From positions 1 through 41,181 of the forward strand of contig CALCGD010000255.1 in the NCBI GenBank assembly GCA_937900875.1: DNA of 41,181 nt. The letters run 5' to 3'. Numbering within the stretch: the stretch's first letter is position 1; the number at the start of each line of letters is the position of its first letter. Below the pieces are notes generated by a model that saw only the letters and a program-made list of their open reading frames with translations, did not search any database and was not told the origin of the DNA. A program made the translations under genes and the position numbers. Positions 31,381 to 39,729 of this stretch are shown here, piece after piece. The stretch comes from an uncultured Flavobacteriales bacterium. GTDB lineage: Bacteria; Bacteroidota; Bacteroidia; UBA10329.

Positions 31381-31913
31381 CAGGCGTAAACGCTAGAATT
31401 CAAGCCTTCGAGCATTTTATTTAGCTCATTTTTGAATTCAGAATTCATTTCTCCATCGATGAAATTCTCTCCGAATTTCGGTAAGCTAAAAGGGCCAACT
31501 AGTTTGGCACCCCAAAACGGCATGACCGCGCTTAAATGATTTAGAACAGACAGACCACCTCTAGCGCCAGGAGAAGTTGCCATTAAAAGAACAGGTTTGT
31601 CTTGAAATATTTTGCCCTCCATTCTAGAAACCCAATCAAGTGTGTTTTTCAGCCCTGCAGGAATGCTTCCATTGTATTCTGGAGTTGAAAGGATAAATCC
31701 ATCAGCATTGTTAAATAGTAATCGCAGTGCTTTAATTGAACTGGGAATTCCGTTTTCAGACTCTACCTCTTTGGAGTAAAATGGAGCTTCATAATCGGAC
31801 AGGTTAATGATGCTCATGTCAACATTATTCATCAAACCACCCGCATATTCTGCAAGTTTATGATTGATAGAATCTTGGCTGTAACTGCCCGAAAAGGCTA
31901 ATATTTTTTTCAT
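31380..31913 (-). CDS. NAD(P)H-dependent FMN reductase family flavoprotein (copy 1)
   Basis: 177 residues with a flavodoxin-like fold. The FMN phosphate loop is SGSYSQDSINHKLAE near the N-terminus; LSTPEYNGSIPAGLKNTLDWVSR is the family's flavin-binding segment (PEYNGS/G-P--LKN), and LLMATSPGARGG the third loop. It uses NAD(P)H to reduce FMN, quinones or azo compounds, depending on the member. A second member lies at 39730-40251, sharing PEYNG and the overall plan but divergent. Three spaced copies of a 7-base motif stand just upstream. Confidence 0.92.
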   Translation of the reverse strand: MKKILAFSGSYSQDSINHKLAEYAGGLMNNVDMSIINLSDYEAPFYSKEVESENGIPSSIKALRLLFNNADGFILSTPEYNGSIPAGLKNTLDWVSRMEGKIFQDKPVLLMATSPGARGGLSVLNHLSAVMPFWGAKLVGPFSLPKFGENFIDGEMNSEFKNELNKMLEGLNSSVYA

Positions 31914-31961
31914 TTGTTGATGGGTTTTGATTCTTCAACAAACACTAATCAGTTTTGTTGA
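31914..31961. promoter_or_regulatory. Triple TTGTTGA / TCAACAA motif upstream of the FMN reductase gene
   Basis: TTGTTGA (31914-31920), its exact inverse TCAACAA (31935-31941) and TTGTTGA (31955-31961) start 21 and 20 bases apart, about two helical turns each. Adjacent to the ATG. A candidate operator; the regulator is not identified. Confidence 0.4.
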
Positions 31962-32073
31962 TTGCTTTGCATGGTAATATTAAGAGACATTATTGCAGCA
32001 ACACGCGTCATGCGTAAGACAACAGAAGTACAACAAAATCGTTCTTTTGTAATTGTTCAAACCAAATTGATAC

Positions 32074-34413
32074 ATGAAAAACTTTAACCTCGTTATTGCG
32101 ATTAGCATATTGCTCCTAACAAATCTTATTTCCGTTGGGCAGACCTCGCTAAATACTGCCCAGATTGGTCACCTATCATACAACCAATCTTTGAGTGAAG
32201 TGAGAGGAGCTTTGCACAATAACCGTGAGTATGCTCTGGTTGGGGTAAATAACGGTTTTTCAATTGTAGATGTTACCAATGCTGCTTCGCCAACTGAGAT
32301 TTTCTTCGAGGCTGGCCCTAACTCTATCTGGCGCGATCCATTTTACCATAACGGATATGCTTATTGCGTTACCGAAGGTGGTGGTGGTATGTTAATTGTC
32401 GATATGAGTCCGTTGCCAGGTAGTACATCGCTTACTACTACACTTTACACGGGAAGTCAGTTTAATATTTCTTCAGCTCATAACATGTTTATTGAGTCTG
32501 CTACCGAGCGCGCCTATTTATTTGGAACCAATGATGTGGACGGTGTAATTATCCTTGATATTTCAAACCCAATGAGTCCGGTTGAAATCGGAATTTGGAA
32601 TGACTACTACATACATGACGGATTTGTAAGAGGCGATACGCTTTGGGCTGGTTGTTTGGCTGACGGTGCATTTGTGGTTGATGTGTCGAATGCGGGTAGC
32701 CCGGTCATTCTTGCAAACTGGGATACACCAAGTGAATTTGCGCACAACATTTGGCCTTCAGATGACAATGCTTATTCGTACACCACGGATGAGGTTAATA
32801 GCGGTTTTGTTGCTGCCTACGACATGAGTAACCTCCAAAATGTGGTTGAATCTGATAAGGTAAGACACCCTTTGTCCGAAGGGGTAATTCCGCACAACAC
32901 ACATTTCCTAAATGATTACATAATTACGTCTCACTACCGAGATGGTCTTACTATTCATGATGTTTCAGACCCTTCAAACATTATTCTAACAGGTTATTTC
33001 GACTCGTCTCCATTGTCTGGCAGCGGTTTTAATGGCTCTTGGGGAGCATGGCCCTATTTACCTTCTGGAAACTTACTTATTGCTGATATTGAAGAAGGTC
33101 TTTTTGTGATTAGCGCAACGTATAAAAGAGGCGCAAGGCTTGAAGGAACGGTTACGGAGTTTGGAACATCAAACCCTCTTAATGATGTGCTCATTACGGT
33201 TGTTGGTGCAGGTCTTGTCGACAATTCTAACCTCTTCGGAGATTACGCCACAGGAACAGAAGCGGCTGGAACGTACAGCGTAACGTTCGAAAAAGGCGGA
33301 TACATTTCACAAACCATAGCTGGAGTCGAATTGGTGAACGGACAGATTGAAATTCTTGATGTTGAATTGGTTCCGGATGTTGCTTTCAATCTTTCAGGTA
33401 TGGTTACTGAAGAGGGAACAGGAAATCCAATTTCTGGTGCTACAGTTCAATTCGTAAATCCATTTTTCAATATTGAAGCAACTTCAAATGGCGCTGGAAA
33501 CTATTCAGAAAACGAGTTTTATGCTGGTCAGTATGAAGTTACCGTTGCCGCATGGGGTTATGTTGGAGAATGTTCGTTAATGGATATTACTTCTGGAGGA
33601 ACACCTCCGAATTTCGAATTACAAGTAGGATATCACGATGATTTTACGTTGGATTTAGGATGGACAGTAACTGGTAACGCAAGTGCTGGAGAATGGGAAA
33701 GAGACGTTCCAATTGAAACAACATTCGATAATAGTATTTCTAACCCTGGTACAGATTCTAACGGAGATTGTGGCGATCAAGCTTTTATTACTGGAAACGC
33801 TGGTGGTGGCGCGGGAAGTGATGATGTGGATGACGGAGTGACCATTCTTCGGTCGCCAGTAATGGATTTAACGAGTTATAATAATCCAACTGTGCAGTTT
33901 GATTATTGGTTTTTTAATGGAGGTGGAAGTTCAGGAGTTAATGATGAATTTATTGTAAAAGTGGACAACGGAACAAACGTGGTTACCCTAGCTTCATTAC
34001 CCCAAACTTCCAATGTTTGGACGCCTTATTCGAACACTCTCGCTTCTCAAATTAGCATTTCCACAACAATGCAGTTAGTGGTTGAGGTTGCTGACACAGA
34101 TCCAGGTCACTTAGTTGAAGGGGGATTAGATAAGTTCCGAATTGCTGAGGCGACTTCAATAGATGAGGAAACAGCTAATTCTGAGGTGTTCATTTATCCT
34201 AATCCAGCGAAAGGTATGGTAAGTATTAACGTAACATCAGAAACTACAAAAGGGATTGTTAAGTTTTACGATGTAACGGGCAAGTTAATTTATGAGAACA
34301 ATTCGCTTGTTAGAGGAGTTAACCAAGTAGTTATACCCACTTTGCCAGGTGTATATGTATGCGAAGTCTTTGTTAATAATGAACGTCATATTCAGCGGTT
34401 GCTAGTTCATTAA
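32074..34413 (+). CDS. Secreted choice-of-anchor-B-like protein with T9SS type A sorting domain
   Basis: 779 residues. Signal peptide ending ISVGQ. Residues about 30-350 are LVIVD-type propeller repeats: YALVGVNNGFSIVDVTNAASP, GMLIVDMSPLP, VIILDISNPMSPVEIG, GAFVVDVSNAGSP, GLTIHDVSDPSN. This is the layout of choice-of-anchor-B proteins. Two carboxypeptidase-regulatory-like domains follow (about 355-435 and 440-520, GTVTEFGTSNPLNDVLI and GMVTEEGTGNPISGATV), then a jelly-roll-like region with DSNGDCGDQAFITG. The last about 80 residues are a type A CTD: VFIYPNPAKGMVSINV, FYDVTGKLIYE, LPGVYVCEV. Predicted surface or released protein; function unknown. Confidence 0.9.
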   Translation: MKNFNLVIAISILLLTNLISVGQTSLNTAQIGHLSYNQSLSEVRGALHNNREYALVGVNNGFSIVDVTNAASPTEIFFEAGPNSIWRDPFYHNGYAYCVTEGGGGMLIVDMSPLPGSTSLTTTLYTGSQFNISSAHNMFIESATERAYLFGTNDVDGVIILDISNPMSPVEIGIWNDYYIHDGFVRGDTLWAGCLADGAFVVDVSNAGSPVILANWDTPSEFAHNIWPSDDNAYSYTTDEVNSGFVAAYDMSNLQNVVESDKVRHPLSEGVIPHNTHFLNDYIITSHYRDGLTIHDVSDPSNIILTGYFDSSPLSGSGFNGSWGAWPYLPSGNLLIADIEEGLFVISATYKRGARLEGTVTEFGTSNPLNDVLITVVGAGLVDNSNLFGDYATGTEAAGTYSVTFEKGGYISQTIAGVELVNGQIEILDVELVPDVAFNLSGMVTEEGTGNPISGATVQFVNPFFNIEATSNGAGNYSENEFYAGQYEVTVAAWGYVGECSLMDITSGGTPPNFELQVGYHDDFTLDLGWTVTGNASAGEWERDVPIETTFDNSISNPGTDSNGDCGDQAFITGNAGGGAGSDDVDDGVTILRSPVMDLTSYNNPTVQFDYWFFNGGGSSGVNDEFIVKVDNGTNVVTLASLPQTSNVWTPYSNTLASQISISTTMQLVVEVADTDPGHLVEGGLDKFRIAEATSIDEETANSEVFIYPNPAKGMVSINVTSETTKGIVKFYDVTGKLIYENNSLVRGVNQVVIPTLPGVYVCEVFVNNERHIQRLLVH

Positions 34414-34475
34414 TGAATACCGACTTTCGCGTCAAAATCGGATGATTTCCTTATTTTAAGGTCAGTCCAAAACTC

Positions 34476-35552
34476 ATGGAAATGGAGAGCGATATCATGC
34501 AAATTAAGGTAGAAAGAGTTCCTCAAACTCGTATTCAGGAGGTTGATTTTGAAAATATTCCGTTTGGAAAAGAATTTGCTGACCACATGTTTGTTGCAGA
34601 TTATGAAAACGGAGTCTGGGGCGATTTTAAGATTCAGCCTTACGGTAAAATGATGTTCTTTCCTGCAATGCTTGGCTTGCACTACGGACAAACCATTTTT
34701 GAGGGTATGAAAGCCTACAGAAACGACAGTGGGGAGGTAATGATGTTCCGTCCGGAAGATAATTTTAAGCGATTGAACGTGTCGGCAGGTAGAATGTGTA
34801 TGCCAACCATTCCTGTAGAATTAATGATGGAGGCTCTTAAAGAATTGCTTAAAATAGATGCAGCTTGGGTTCCAGAAAGCAAAGAATCTGCTTTGTATAT
34901 CCGTCCATTTATGTTTGCTACAGATGAGTTTCTAGGTGTGAAACCGTCCAACAAATACCGTTGTGTAATTTTTACCGGTCCAGTTGGGCCGTATTATACC
35001 ACTCCGCTAAGAGTCGTAGTAGAAGAAAATTTCACACGTGCTGCTAAAGGCGGAACAGGTTCAGCTAAGGCTGGTGGCAATTATGGTGGTTCATTGTATC
35101 CAACAAGATTGGCTCAAGAAAAAGGCTATCACCAAATTCTTTGGACTGATTCAATTGAGCATAAATACATAGAGGAAAGTGGAACGATGAATGTGATGTT
35201 CCAAATTGGAGACACATTGGTTACTCCACCAACTGGTGATACGATTCTAAAAGGTATTACAAGAGATAGCGTGCTTACGCTTGCTGCAGATCTTGGAATG
35301 AAAGTGGAGGAAAGAAGAATTAGCATTGATGAAATTGCTGCAGCTTATCAAAAAGGCGAATTGAAAGATGCCTTCGGAGTTGGTACAGCCGCAACCATTG
35401 CGCCTATTGAGGTGATTGGTTACAACGGAAATGACATGCTTCTGCCGTCTATGGATGCCAGAGCGTTATCCAAGAAAATTGCTGAAGAACTTCGAGCCAT
35501 TAGATATGGTGAAGTAGCCGATAAGTTCGGTTGGATGGTTAGCATGAACTAA
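34476..35552 (+). CDS. ilvE: Branched-chain amino acid aminotransferase
   Basis: PLP enzyme transferring the amino group between glutamate and the keto acids of Leu, Ile and Val. 358 residues from ATG 34476; ATG 34497 (MQIKVERVPQTRI) is also plausible because relatives begin there. Motifs of the fold-type IV, long (type II) subgroup: LHYGQTIFEGMKAYR, MFRPEDNFKRLNVSA, ALYIRPFMFA, the PLP-binding Lys K198 in GTGSAKAGGNYGGSL, and EESGTMNVMF. Cytosolic. It is coupled to the next gene by a TAATG overlap. Confidence 0.95.
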   Translation: MEMESDIMQIKVERVPQTRIQEVDFENIPFGKEFADHMFVADYENGVWGDFKIQPYGKMMFFPAMLGLHYGQTIFEGMKAYRNDSGEVMMFRPEDNFKRLNVSAGRMCMPTIPVELMMEALKELLKIDAAWVPESKESALYIRPFMFATDEFLGVKPSNKYRCVIFTGPVGPYYTTPLRVVVEENFTRAAKGGTGSAKAGGNYGGSLYPTRLAQEKGYHQILWTDSIEHKYIEESGTMNVMFQIGDTLVTPPTGDTILKGITRDSVLTLAADLGMKVEERRISIDEIAAAYQKGELKDAFGVGTAATIAPIEVIGYNGNDMLLPSMDARALSKKIAEELRAIRYGEVADKFGWMVSMN

Positions 35553-35911
35553 TGAGGTCTGCAATAGCCTCTTTCGTTCTTATTTCTGTACTCTTCGTAG
35601 GATGTAGAAAGTGCGTTGAATGTGAGATTAGACTGAAAGAATCTCAGGACATAATTGGATATGTGGACGAATTTTGCGGAAACAATAAGAGGGTTGAAGA
35701 GGAAGAGGCACGCCTTAAAAGTGAATACACTTGCATAGAATGCAACGTTGAAACTGGTTTTGGGACAACCACATCTGGTGTTCAATGTGGCGATTTAGCC
35801 TTTACCGATAGCCTGGAAGCAAGTTGGGAGCAAGCAGCTTTTGACATTGGAGAAAATGCAGATTGCATTTACTACCGCGATACGGCTAACGTTACTTGCG
35901 TACTTAAGTAA
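35552..35911 (+). CDS. Small Cys-rich lipoprotein of unknown function
   Basis: 119 residues. Lipoprotein signal ISVLFVGC with lipid Cys C18. Eight further Cys: C21, C24, C42, C61, C64, C79, C105, C116, including CVEC and CIEC pairs, so up to four disulfides in the periplasm. The mature chain is acidic. I do not recognise a family. The ATG shares one base with the ilvE stop, meaning translational coupling to a cytosolic amino-acid enzyme, an unexpected partnership. Confidence 0.75.
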   Translation: MRSAIASFVLISVLFVGCRKCVECEIRLKESQDIIGYVDEFCGNNKRVEEEEARLKSEYTCIECNVETGFGTTTSGVQCGDLAFTDSLEASWEQAAFDIGENADCIYYRDTANVTCVLK

Positions 35912-35921
35912 GGGGCGTTTC

Positions 35922-36854
35922 TTAATAAAGGCTCACATAACCGGAGCCAATCCAAACGGCATCTTCATCTCCAGTGTACAAAGAAACTTTGTACGAGCCA
36001 CGTTCCTTTAACAACATTTTGAAATTTGCCTGCTTTGCATCTTTAGGAATCGTTACTACCAGTTCAGTGTAGTGTTGGTCATACTTGGCTGTTCCTAGCG
36101 GTTTGTGCCAAACGTCAATTGCAATTAACTCGGTTCCAAACCCTTCATTATTAGAAAATAAAACTTCAGCGTTTACCCCACCAGGTACTGCTTTAAATTT
36201 TTCATTTTGTCCTTGCAACATGCCGCTTTGTACACTTCTTCCAAAGGCAATGTAAAAGCTTTCAAATACCAGCGTTTCTTTCTCTTCTTCGGTAAGTTCT
36301 TCCTTAATTACAGATTCAACGAACACAGGTTCTGGTGCGTTTTCAATAAGTTCTTCCTTTGTTAATTCTTTATTCTTAGGCTCTTTAGTTACAGCCTCCA
36401 TCTTAGTTTTTTCAGGAACCTTTTCTTCAATAACGACTTTTTCTATTGGTTTTTCGACAACAACTTTCTTTGGTCCTTTGATAATAATTGACGCAGTAGC
36501 TAAGGCATTCTTCTCTCTATCAAAAGCAGTTATCTTATAAGTTCCAGGAGCAGTAAAATCATATTTAAGTGCTGCCCAGCTTCTACCTTGACCAATTACC
36601 AATTTTACATCATCTGCTGGTAGACCAATTTCTGTCGCAGGTTCAATCAGGAAATTCATGGCATTACCATTAATGGTAGTCTTGCCATTGTTATACATCA
36701 AAACCAACTTGAGCGGGAACTGATTAGTCTGCCATTCAACAGCAGGATTGCGGAGGGTTCCTAGGTTATTGAAAAAGTCGCCAACAGTAATTTCTTGAGC
36801 CGAGACGTTCAGGCTGAAAAAGGCGAGTACTATGAATAGTAGTTTCATTCTCAT
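35922..36854 (-). CDS. Exported protein of unknown function with Lys/Glu-rich linker
   Basis: 310 residues from ATG 36854 (ATG two codons later also possible). The open frame continues upstream but runs into the tRNA-Leu gene, so earlier starts are excluded. Signal peptide MKLLFIVLAFFSLNVSAQ. Two beta-rich domains, about 20-130 (with KYDFTAPGTYKITAFDRE) and 205-310 (FESFYIAFGRSVQSG, ELVVTIPKDAKQANFKMLLKE), joined by a Lys/Glu/Pro-rich segment (about 130-200) with repeated EKVVIEEKVPEK-like runs. No catalytic motif and no sorting domain. Probably periplasmic, spanning some distance by the linker. Unrecognised family. Confidence 0.75.
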   Translation of the reverse strand: MRMKLLFIVLAFFSLNVSAQEITVGDFFNNLGTLRNPAVEWQTNQFPLKLVLMYNNGKTTINGNAMNFLIEPATEIGLPADDVKLVIGQGRSWAALKYDFTAPGTYKITAFDREKNALATASIIIKGPKKVVVEKPIEKVVIEEKVPEKTKMEAVTKEPKNKELTKEELIENAPEPVFVESVIKEELTEEEKETLVFESFYIAFGRSVQSGMLQGQNEKFKAVPGGVNAEVLFSNNEGFGTELIAIDVWHKPLGTAKYDQHYTELVVTIPKDAKQANFKMLLKERGSYKVSLYTGDEDAVWIGSGYVSLY

Positions 36855-36903
36855 AATACTCAGCAATTTTCTAGCCATTCTTTCTTTGTAATCCTTCACA
36901 GAG

Positions 36904-36987
36904 TGCCCAAGACTGGACTCGAACCAGCACGACCTTGCGATCACTAGCCCCTCAAGCTAGCGTGTCTACCAATTTCACCACCTGGGC
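36904..36987 (-). tRNA. tRNA-Leu (anticodon GAG)
   Basis: 84-base class II tRNA. Acceptor stem GCCCAGG with CTTGGGC (one G-T pair) and discriminator A. D arm contains AAATTGGTAGACAC. Anticodon stem CTAGC/GCTAG encloses loop TTGAGGG, giving anticodon GAG (codons CUC/CUU). A long variable arm and T arm CTGGTTCGAGTCCAG follow. CCA is not encoded. Precedes the exported-protein gene on the same strand. Confidence 0.95.
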
Positions 36988-36996
36988 AGGGTTGCG

Positions 36997-37004
36997 CAAA
37001 TTTA
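36997..37004 (-). promoter_or_regulatory. -7 promoter element (TAAATTTG) of tRNA-Leu
   Basis: Perfect TAnnTTTG on the minus strand, nine bases before the mature tRNA 5' end. No matching -33 at normal spacing was found. Divergent from the crp promoter. Confidence 0.6.
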
Positions 37005-37051
37005 GCCGTTTTTTTGACTGTTTAAGTACCCAAATGGTCGGCTTTGAACAA

Positions 37052-37080
37052 TTTGGTGGTAATCGCAATTGGTATATTTG
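37052..37080 (+). promoter_or_regulatory. Bacteroidota-type promoter of the Crp/Fnr-led operon
   Basis: TTTG (37052-37055), 17-base spacer, TATATTTG (37073-37080). The spacing equals that of the mdh promoter. It excludes start codons at or upstream of 37080. Confidence 0.72.
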
Positions 37081-37104
37081 CAACCTCCCTTTAATGGACA
37101 CACT

Positions 37105-37788
37105 TTGAACAACTTCACAAAACTTTGGTGGCTTGAGAAAATTCATCTCTTCGAGGGGCTTTCTGAACAGGAAATGCTGAAGATTGAAGAGCGTTCTACT
37201 ATGAAGACCAAAGGAAAAGGGACGCATATTTATTTCCCTAACGAGCCGTCAAAAGTCATTTTCTTCTTGAAAAATGGTCGCGTAAAAATTGGCAGTTATT
37301 CTGTGGATGGTAAAGAAGTGATAAAGGGAATTATGCATCCAGGAGATATGTTTGGCGAACTTGGATTGGTTGGGCAGGAAACCAGAAACGATTTTGCCAT
37401 TGCAATGGACGATGAAGTGCGTGTTTGCACCATGAATGTGGAGGAAATTCTTGGAATGATGCGTGGTAATCCTGATTTAAGTCTGAAAATAACGGCAACT
37501 ATCGGCACCCGATTAGCTAAAATTGAACGAAAATTTGAGTCGCTCATCTTTAAAGATGCACGAACGAGGGTGGTAGACTTAATTCGTGAAATGGCAACGG
37601 ATAGGGGCAAGGTTTTAGCAGGTGGCGAGGTTTTTCTCGAGCATTCTCTCACTCATCAAGACATTGCCAATTTAACAGCCACTTCTAGACAAACAGTAAC
37701 TACAGTTCTTAACGAGCTCAAGGAAAAGGAAATGATAAACTTTGACAGGAAGACCATTCTGGTTCATGAAATGGATAAACTCGCATGA
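37105..37788 (+). CDS. Crp/Fnr-family transcriptional regulator
   Basis: 227 residues from TTG 37105. This start lies 25 bases after the -7 element and gives the family N-terminus (MNNFTKLWWLEKIHLFEGLS); the next in-frame ATG is internal. The cNMP-binding-like jelly roll spans about 15-135 (FEGLSEQEMLKIEERS, FLKNGRVKIGSYSVDGKEVI, PGDMFGELGLVGQETRNDFA), where FGELGL resembles the nucleotide cassette but the phosphate-binding Arg is not obvious. A dimer helix follows. The winged HTH is about 150-220 (LTHQDIANLTATSRQTVTTVLNELKEKEMI). No N-terminal Cys cluster, so not a classical FNR. First gene of a six-gene unit. Confidence 0.9.
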   Translation: MNNFTKLWWLEKIHLFEGLSEQEMLKIEERSTMKTKGKGTHIYFPNEPSKVIFFLKNGRVKIGSYSVDGKEVIKGIMHPGDMFGELGLVGQETRNDFAIAMDDEVRVCTMNVEEILGMMRGNPDLSLKITATIGTRLAKIERKFESLIFKDARTRVVDLIREMATDRGKVLAGGEVFLEHSLTHQDIANLTATSRQTVTTVLNELKEKEMINFDRKTILVHEMDKLA

Positions 37789-38006
37789 AGCCAACTATTT
37801 ATGTAGCAAACAGATGTCATCAGTGCGGAATGGTGAAAGATTTTGTCAAAAAATCAGGCATCGACACAAACATTTACAACGTAGATCTATCAACAGCTCA
37901 ACCGCCAATCGACATATTTGTCTACCCAGCTTTGTTTATTGATTCCAAGCTTGTTGCATACGGAGAAGATATCATAGCCTACTTTCAGAATCAACTTATT
38001 AATTAA
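37785..38006 (+). CDS. Glutaredoxin-like / thioredoxin-fold small protein
   Basis: 73 residues. CxxC active site C11-H-Q-C14 after the first strand ([10 protein letters not shown]) and a likely cis-Pro at P48 (YPALFID). The compact length and order strand-CxxC-helix-strand-Pro-strand-helix fit glutaredoxins. The ATG overlaps the crp stop (ATGA), indicating coupling. Probably a cytosolic disulfide reductant; partner unknown. Confidence 0.8.
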   Translation: MKPTIYVANRCHQCGMVKDFVKKSGIDTNIYNVDLSTAQPPIDIFVYPALFIDSKLVAYGEDIIAYFQNQLIN

Positions 38007-38016
38007 GATACCCACT

Positions 38017-39270
38017 ATGCTAACAGAAGAATTGATGCAGATTTCAGCCAAAGCACAAAGAGTAATAGATACAGAAGACAGATATGGCGCACACAACTAT
38101 CATCCATTACCGGTGGTTTTGGAAAGAGGTGAAGGCGTGTTTGTGTGGGATACGGACGGAAAGAAGTACTATGATTTTCTGTCTGCTTATTCAGCGGTTA
38201 ATCAAGGCCACTGCCATCCTGCAATAATTTCTGCACTTACTGCGCAGGCCCAAAAACTTACACTAACCAGTAGAGCATTCTATAATGATGTGCTAGGCGA
38301 GTTTGAAAAGTACGCAGCTGAGTACTTTGGCTTTGACAAGCTTTTGCCAATGAATACAGGTGCAGAAGGAGTTGAGACAGCTCTTAAGCTGTGCCGAAAA
38401 TGGTCTTATGAAAAGAAAGGACTAGCGCCAGATAAGGCAAAAATTATAGTGTGCGAGGGTAATTTCCATGGACGTACGACTACCATCATTTCGTTTTCAA
38501 ACGATTCTGATGCACGTAATAATTTTGGCCCATATACTCCAGGTTTTGAGGCTATTCCATACAACGATACAGCTGCTTTGGAAAAAGCCTTTCAAGATCC
38601 AAATGTTGCGGGTTTCTTGGTTGAGCCAATTCAAGGAGAGGCTGGAGTTAATGTGCCAGATGATGGGTATTTAACTAAAGTGCGTCAGCTTTGTACGGAC
38701 TATAATGTGCTACTAATTGCAGACGAGATTCAAACTGGAATTGCTAGAACGGGTCAACTATTGGCAATTGATCATGAAAATGTAAAGCCAGATATCCTTA
38801 TTCTAGGAAAGGCACTATCAGGAGGAGTTTTACCTGTATCTGCTGTGCTAGCAGATGATCACATAATGATGTGTATCAAGCCAGGCGAACATGGCTCAAC
38901 TTTTGGTGGTAACCCAGTGGCTTGTAAAGTGGCCATGGCAGCCTTAGAAGTTGTTAAAGACGAGAAGTTGGCTGAAAATGCTCAGAGATTGGGAGAAATC
39001 TTTAGATCAGAAATGAACAAGTTGATTGCAGAAAATAGCTTGGTTAAGCTGGTAAGAGGTAAGGGTTTGCTTAATGCAATCATCATTAACGATTCTCCTG
39101 AAAGTAAAACTGCTTGGAATATCTGTCTTAGCCTGGCAAGTAAGGGTCTTTTGGCTAAGCCAACGCACGGCAACATTATTCGTTTTGCCCCACCGTTGGT
39201 CATGACTGAGTCTCAACTTTATGAATGTATTGAGATTATCAAATCAACATTGAAAGAATTCAATAAGTGA
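38017..39270 (+). CDS. rocD: Ornithine--oxo-acid aminotransferase
   Basis: Converts ornithine and 2-oxoglutarate to glutamate semialdehyde and glutamate in arginine/ornithine breakdown and proline supply. 417 residues, PLP fold type I class III. Motifs: [79 protein letters not shown] Lys K265 in [16 protein letters not shown], and [12 protein letters not shown]. These agree with ornithine aminotransferase over the acetylornithine enzyme. Ten bases after the glutaredoxin-like gene, and overlapped by the next gene (GTGA). Confidence 0.95.
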   Translation: MLTEELMQISAKAQRVIDTEDRYGAHNYHPLPVVLERGEGVFVWDTDGKKYYDFLSAYSAVNQGHCHPAIISALTAQAQKLTLTSRAFYNDVLGEFEKYAAEYFGFDKLLPMNTGAEGVETALKLCRKWSYEKKGLAPDKAKIIVCEGNFHGRTTTIISFSNDSDARNNFGPYTPGFEAIPYNDTAALEKAFQDPNVAGFLVEPIQGEAGVNVPDDGYLTKVRQLCTDYNVLLIADEIQTGIARTGQLLAIDHENVKPDILILGKALSGGVLPVSAVLADDHIMMCIKPGEHGSTFGGNPVACKVAMAALEVVKDEKLAENAQRLGEIFRSEMNKLIAENSLVKLVRGKGLLNAIIINDSPESKTAWNICLSLASKGLLAKPTHGNIIRFAPPLVMTESQLYECIEIIKSTLKEFNK

Positions 39271-39728
39271 AAATTGCTGTAAATAAGCTTTTGCACACTG
39301 TCTTTTTGGCCGTCCTGTTATTCGTCAATATTGACGTTTTTTCTCAGGAAGCTAAAACAGTTCCGTATAGTGGAGATGACCTCCATTATTTCGGATATGT
39401 AATGCTTTATGGCGATACTACTGCGTGGGTAAATGTTAAGTCTGACGATGTTTTTCATCTTTCCAAAGCATTGTTTTTTAGGTCGGTTAAGTCGCTTTCG
39501 TTCATTCAAAATGATGATTTGTACTTTTTCGGCTCCTCCCTTATTGGTGGCGATAAAGGCCAGTTAGAAAAGATTCTGAATGACGATTTGTATTACGTGG
39601 GTATTTCTTTGTTTACAAAGGATGCTGGCGCATTGGAGAATATCAAATCGGACGATTTCTACTATTTAGGCAAAGCATTACTATTGAAGGATGGAAATTA
39701 TCTAGATCAAATTTCAACCATCAAATAA
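39267..39728 (+). CDS. Exported protein of five tandem 23-residue repeats (DKNYY-like)
   Basis: 153 residues from GTG 39267, overlapping the rocD stop by three bases (GTGA). Signal peptide [19 protein letters not shown] to VFSQ. Residues 35-149 are five contiguous repeats of exactly 23 residues, each with Asp-Asp at positions 3-4, aromatic residues at 6-7, usually Gly at 9, Leu at 12 and Leu/Ile at 20/23; example [19 protein letters not shown]. The spacing (D...YY..G..L...D...L..I) recalls the DKNYY repeat family, a resemblance judged by eye. The last four residues are outside the repeat. Periplasmic or secreted; function unknown. One base before the FMN reductase gene. Confidence 0.78.
   Translation: MKIAVNKLLHTVFLAVLLFVNIDVFSQEAKTVPYSGDDLHYFGYVMLYGDTTAWVNVKSDDVFHLSKALFFRSVKSLSFIQNDDLYFFGSSLIGGDKGQLEKILNDDLYYVGISLFTKDAGALENIKSDDFYYLGKALLLKDGNYLDQISTIK
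39369..39713 (+). repeat. Five in-frame 69-base repeats inside the repeat protein gene
   Basis: Units start at 39369, 39438, 39507, 39576 and 39645, each encoding 23 residues beginning with x-x-Asp-Asp. DNA identity between units is low, so the repeats are old and kept at the protein level. Confidence 0.75.
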
Positions 39729-39729
39729 G

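Noticed and set aside
32003-32015. ACGC/GCGT inverted repeat before the choice-of-anchor-B-like gene
   Set aside because: Only 4-bp arms; expected by chance in this amount of sequence.
36855-36944. Upstream extension of the exported-protein gene with a GTG start
   Set aside because: The extension enters tRNA-Leu(GAG) and precedes a clear signal peptide, so the start is placed at 36854.
37296-37652. 118-codon open frame on the minus strand
   Set aside because: Antisense to the Crp/Fnr gene with Ser/Pro-rich chance composition.
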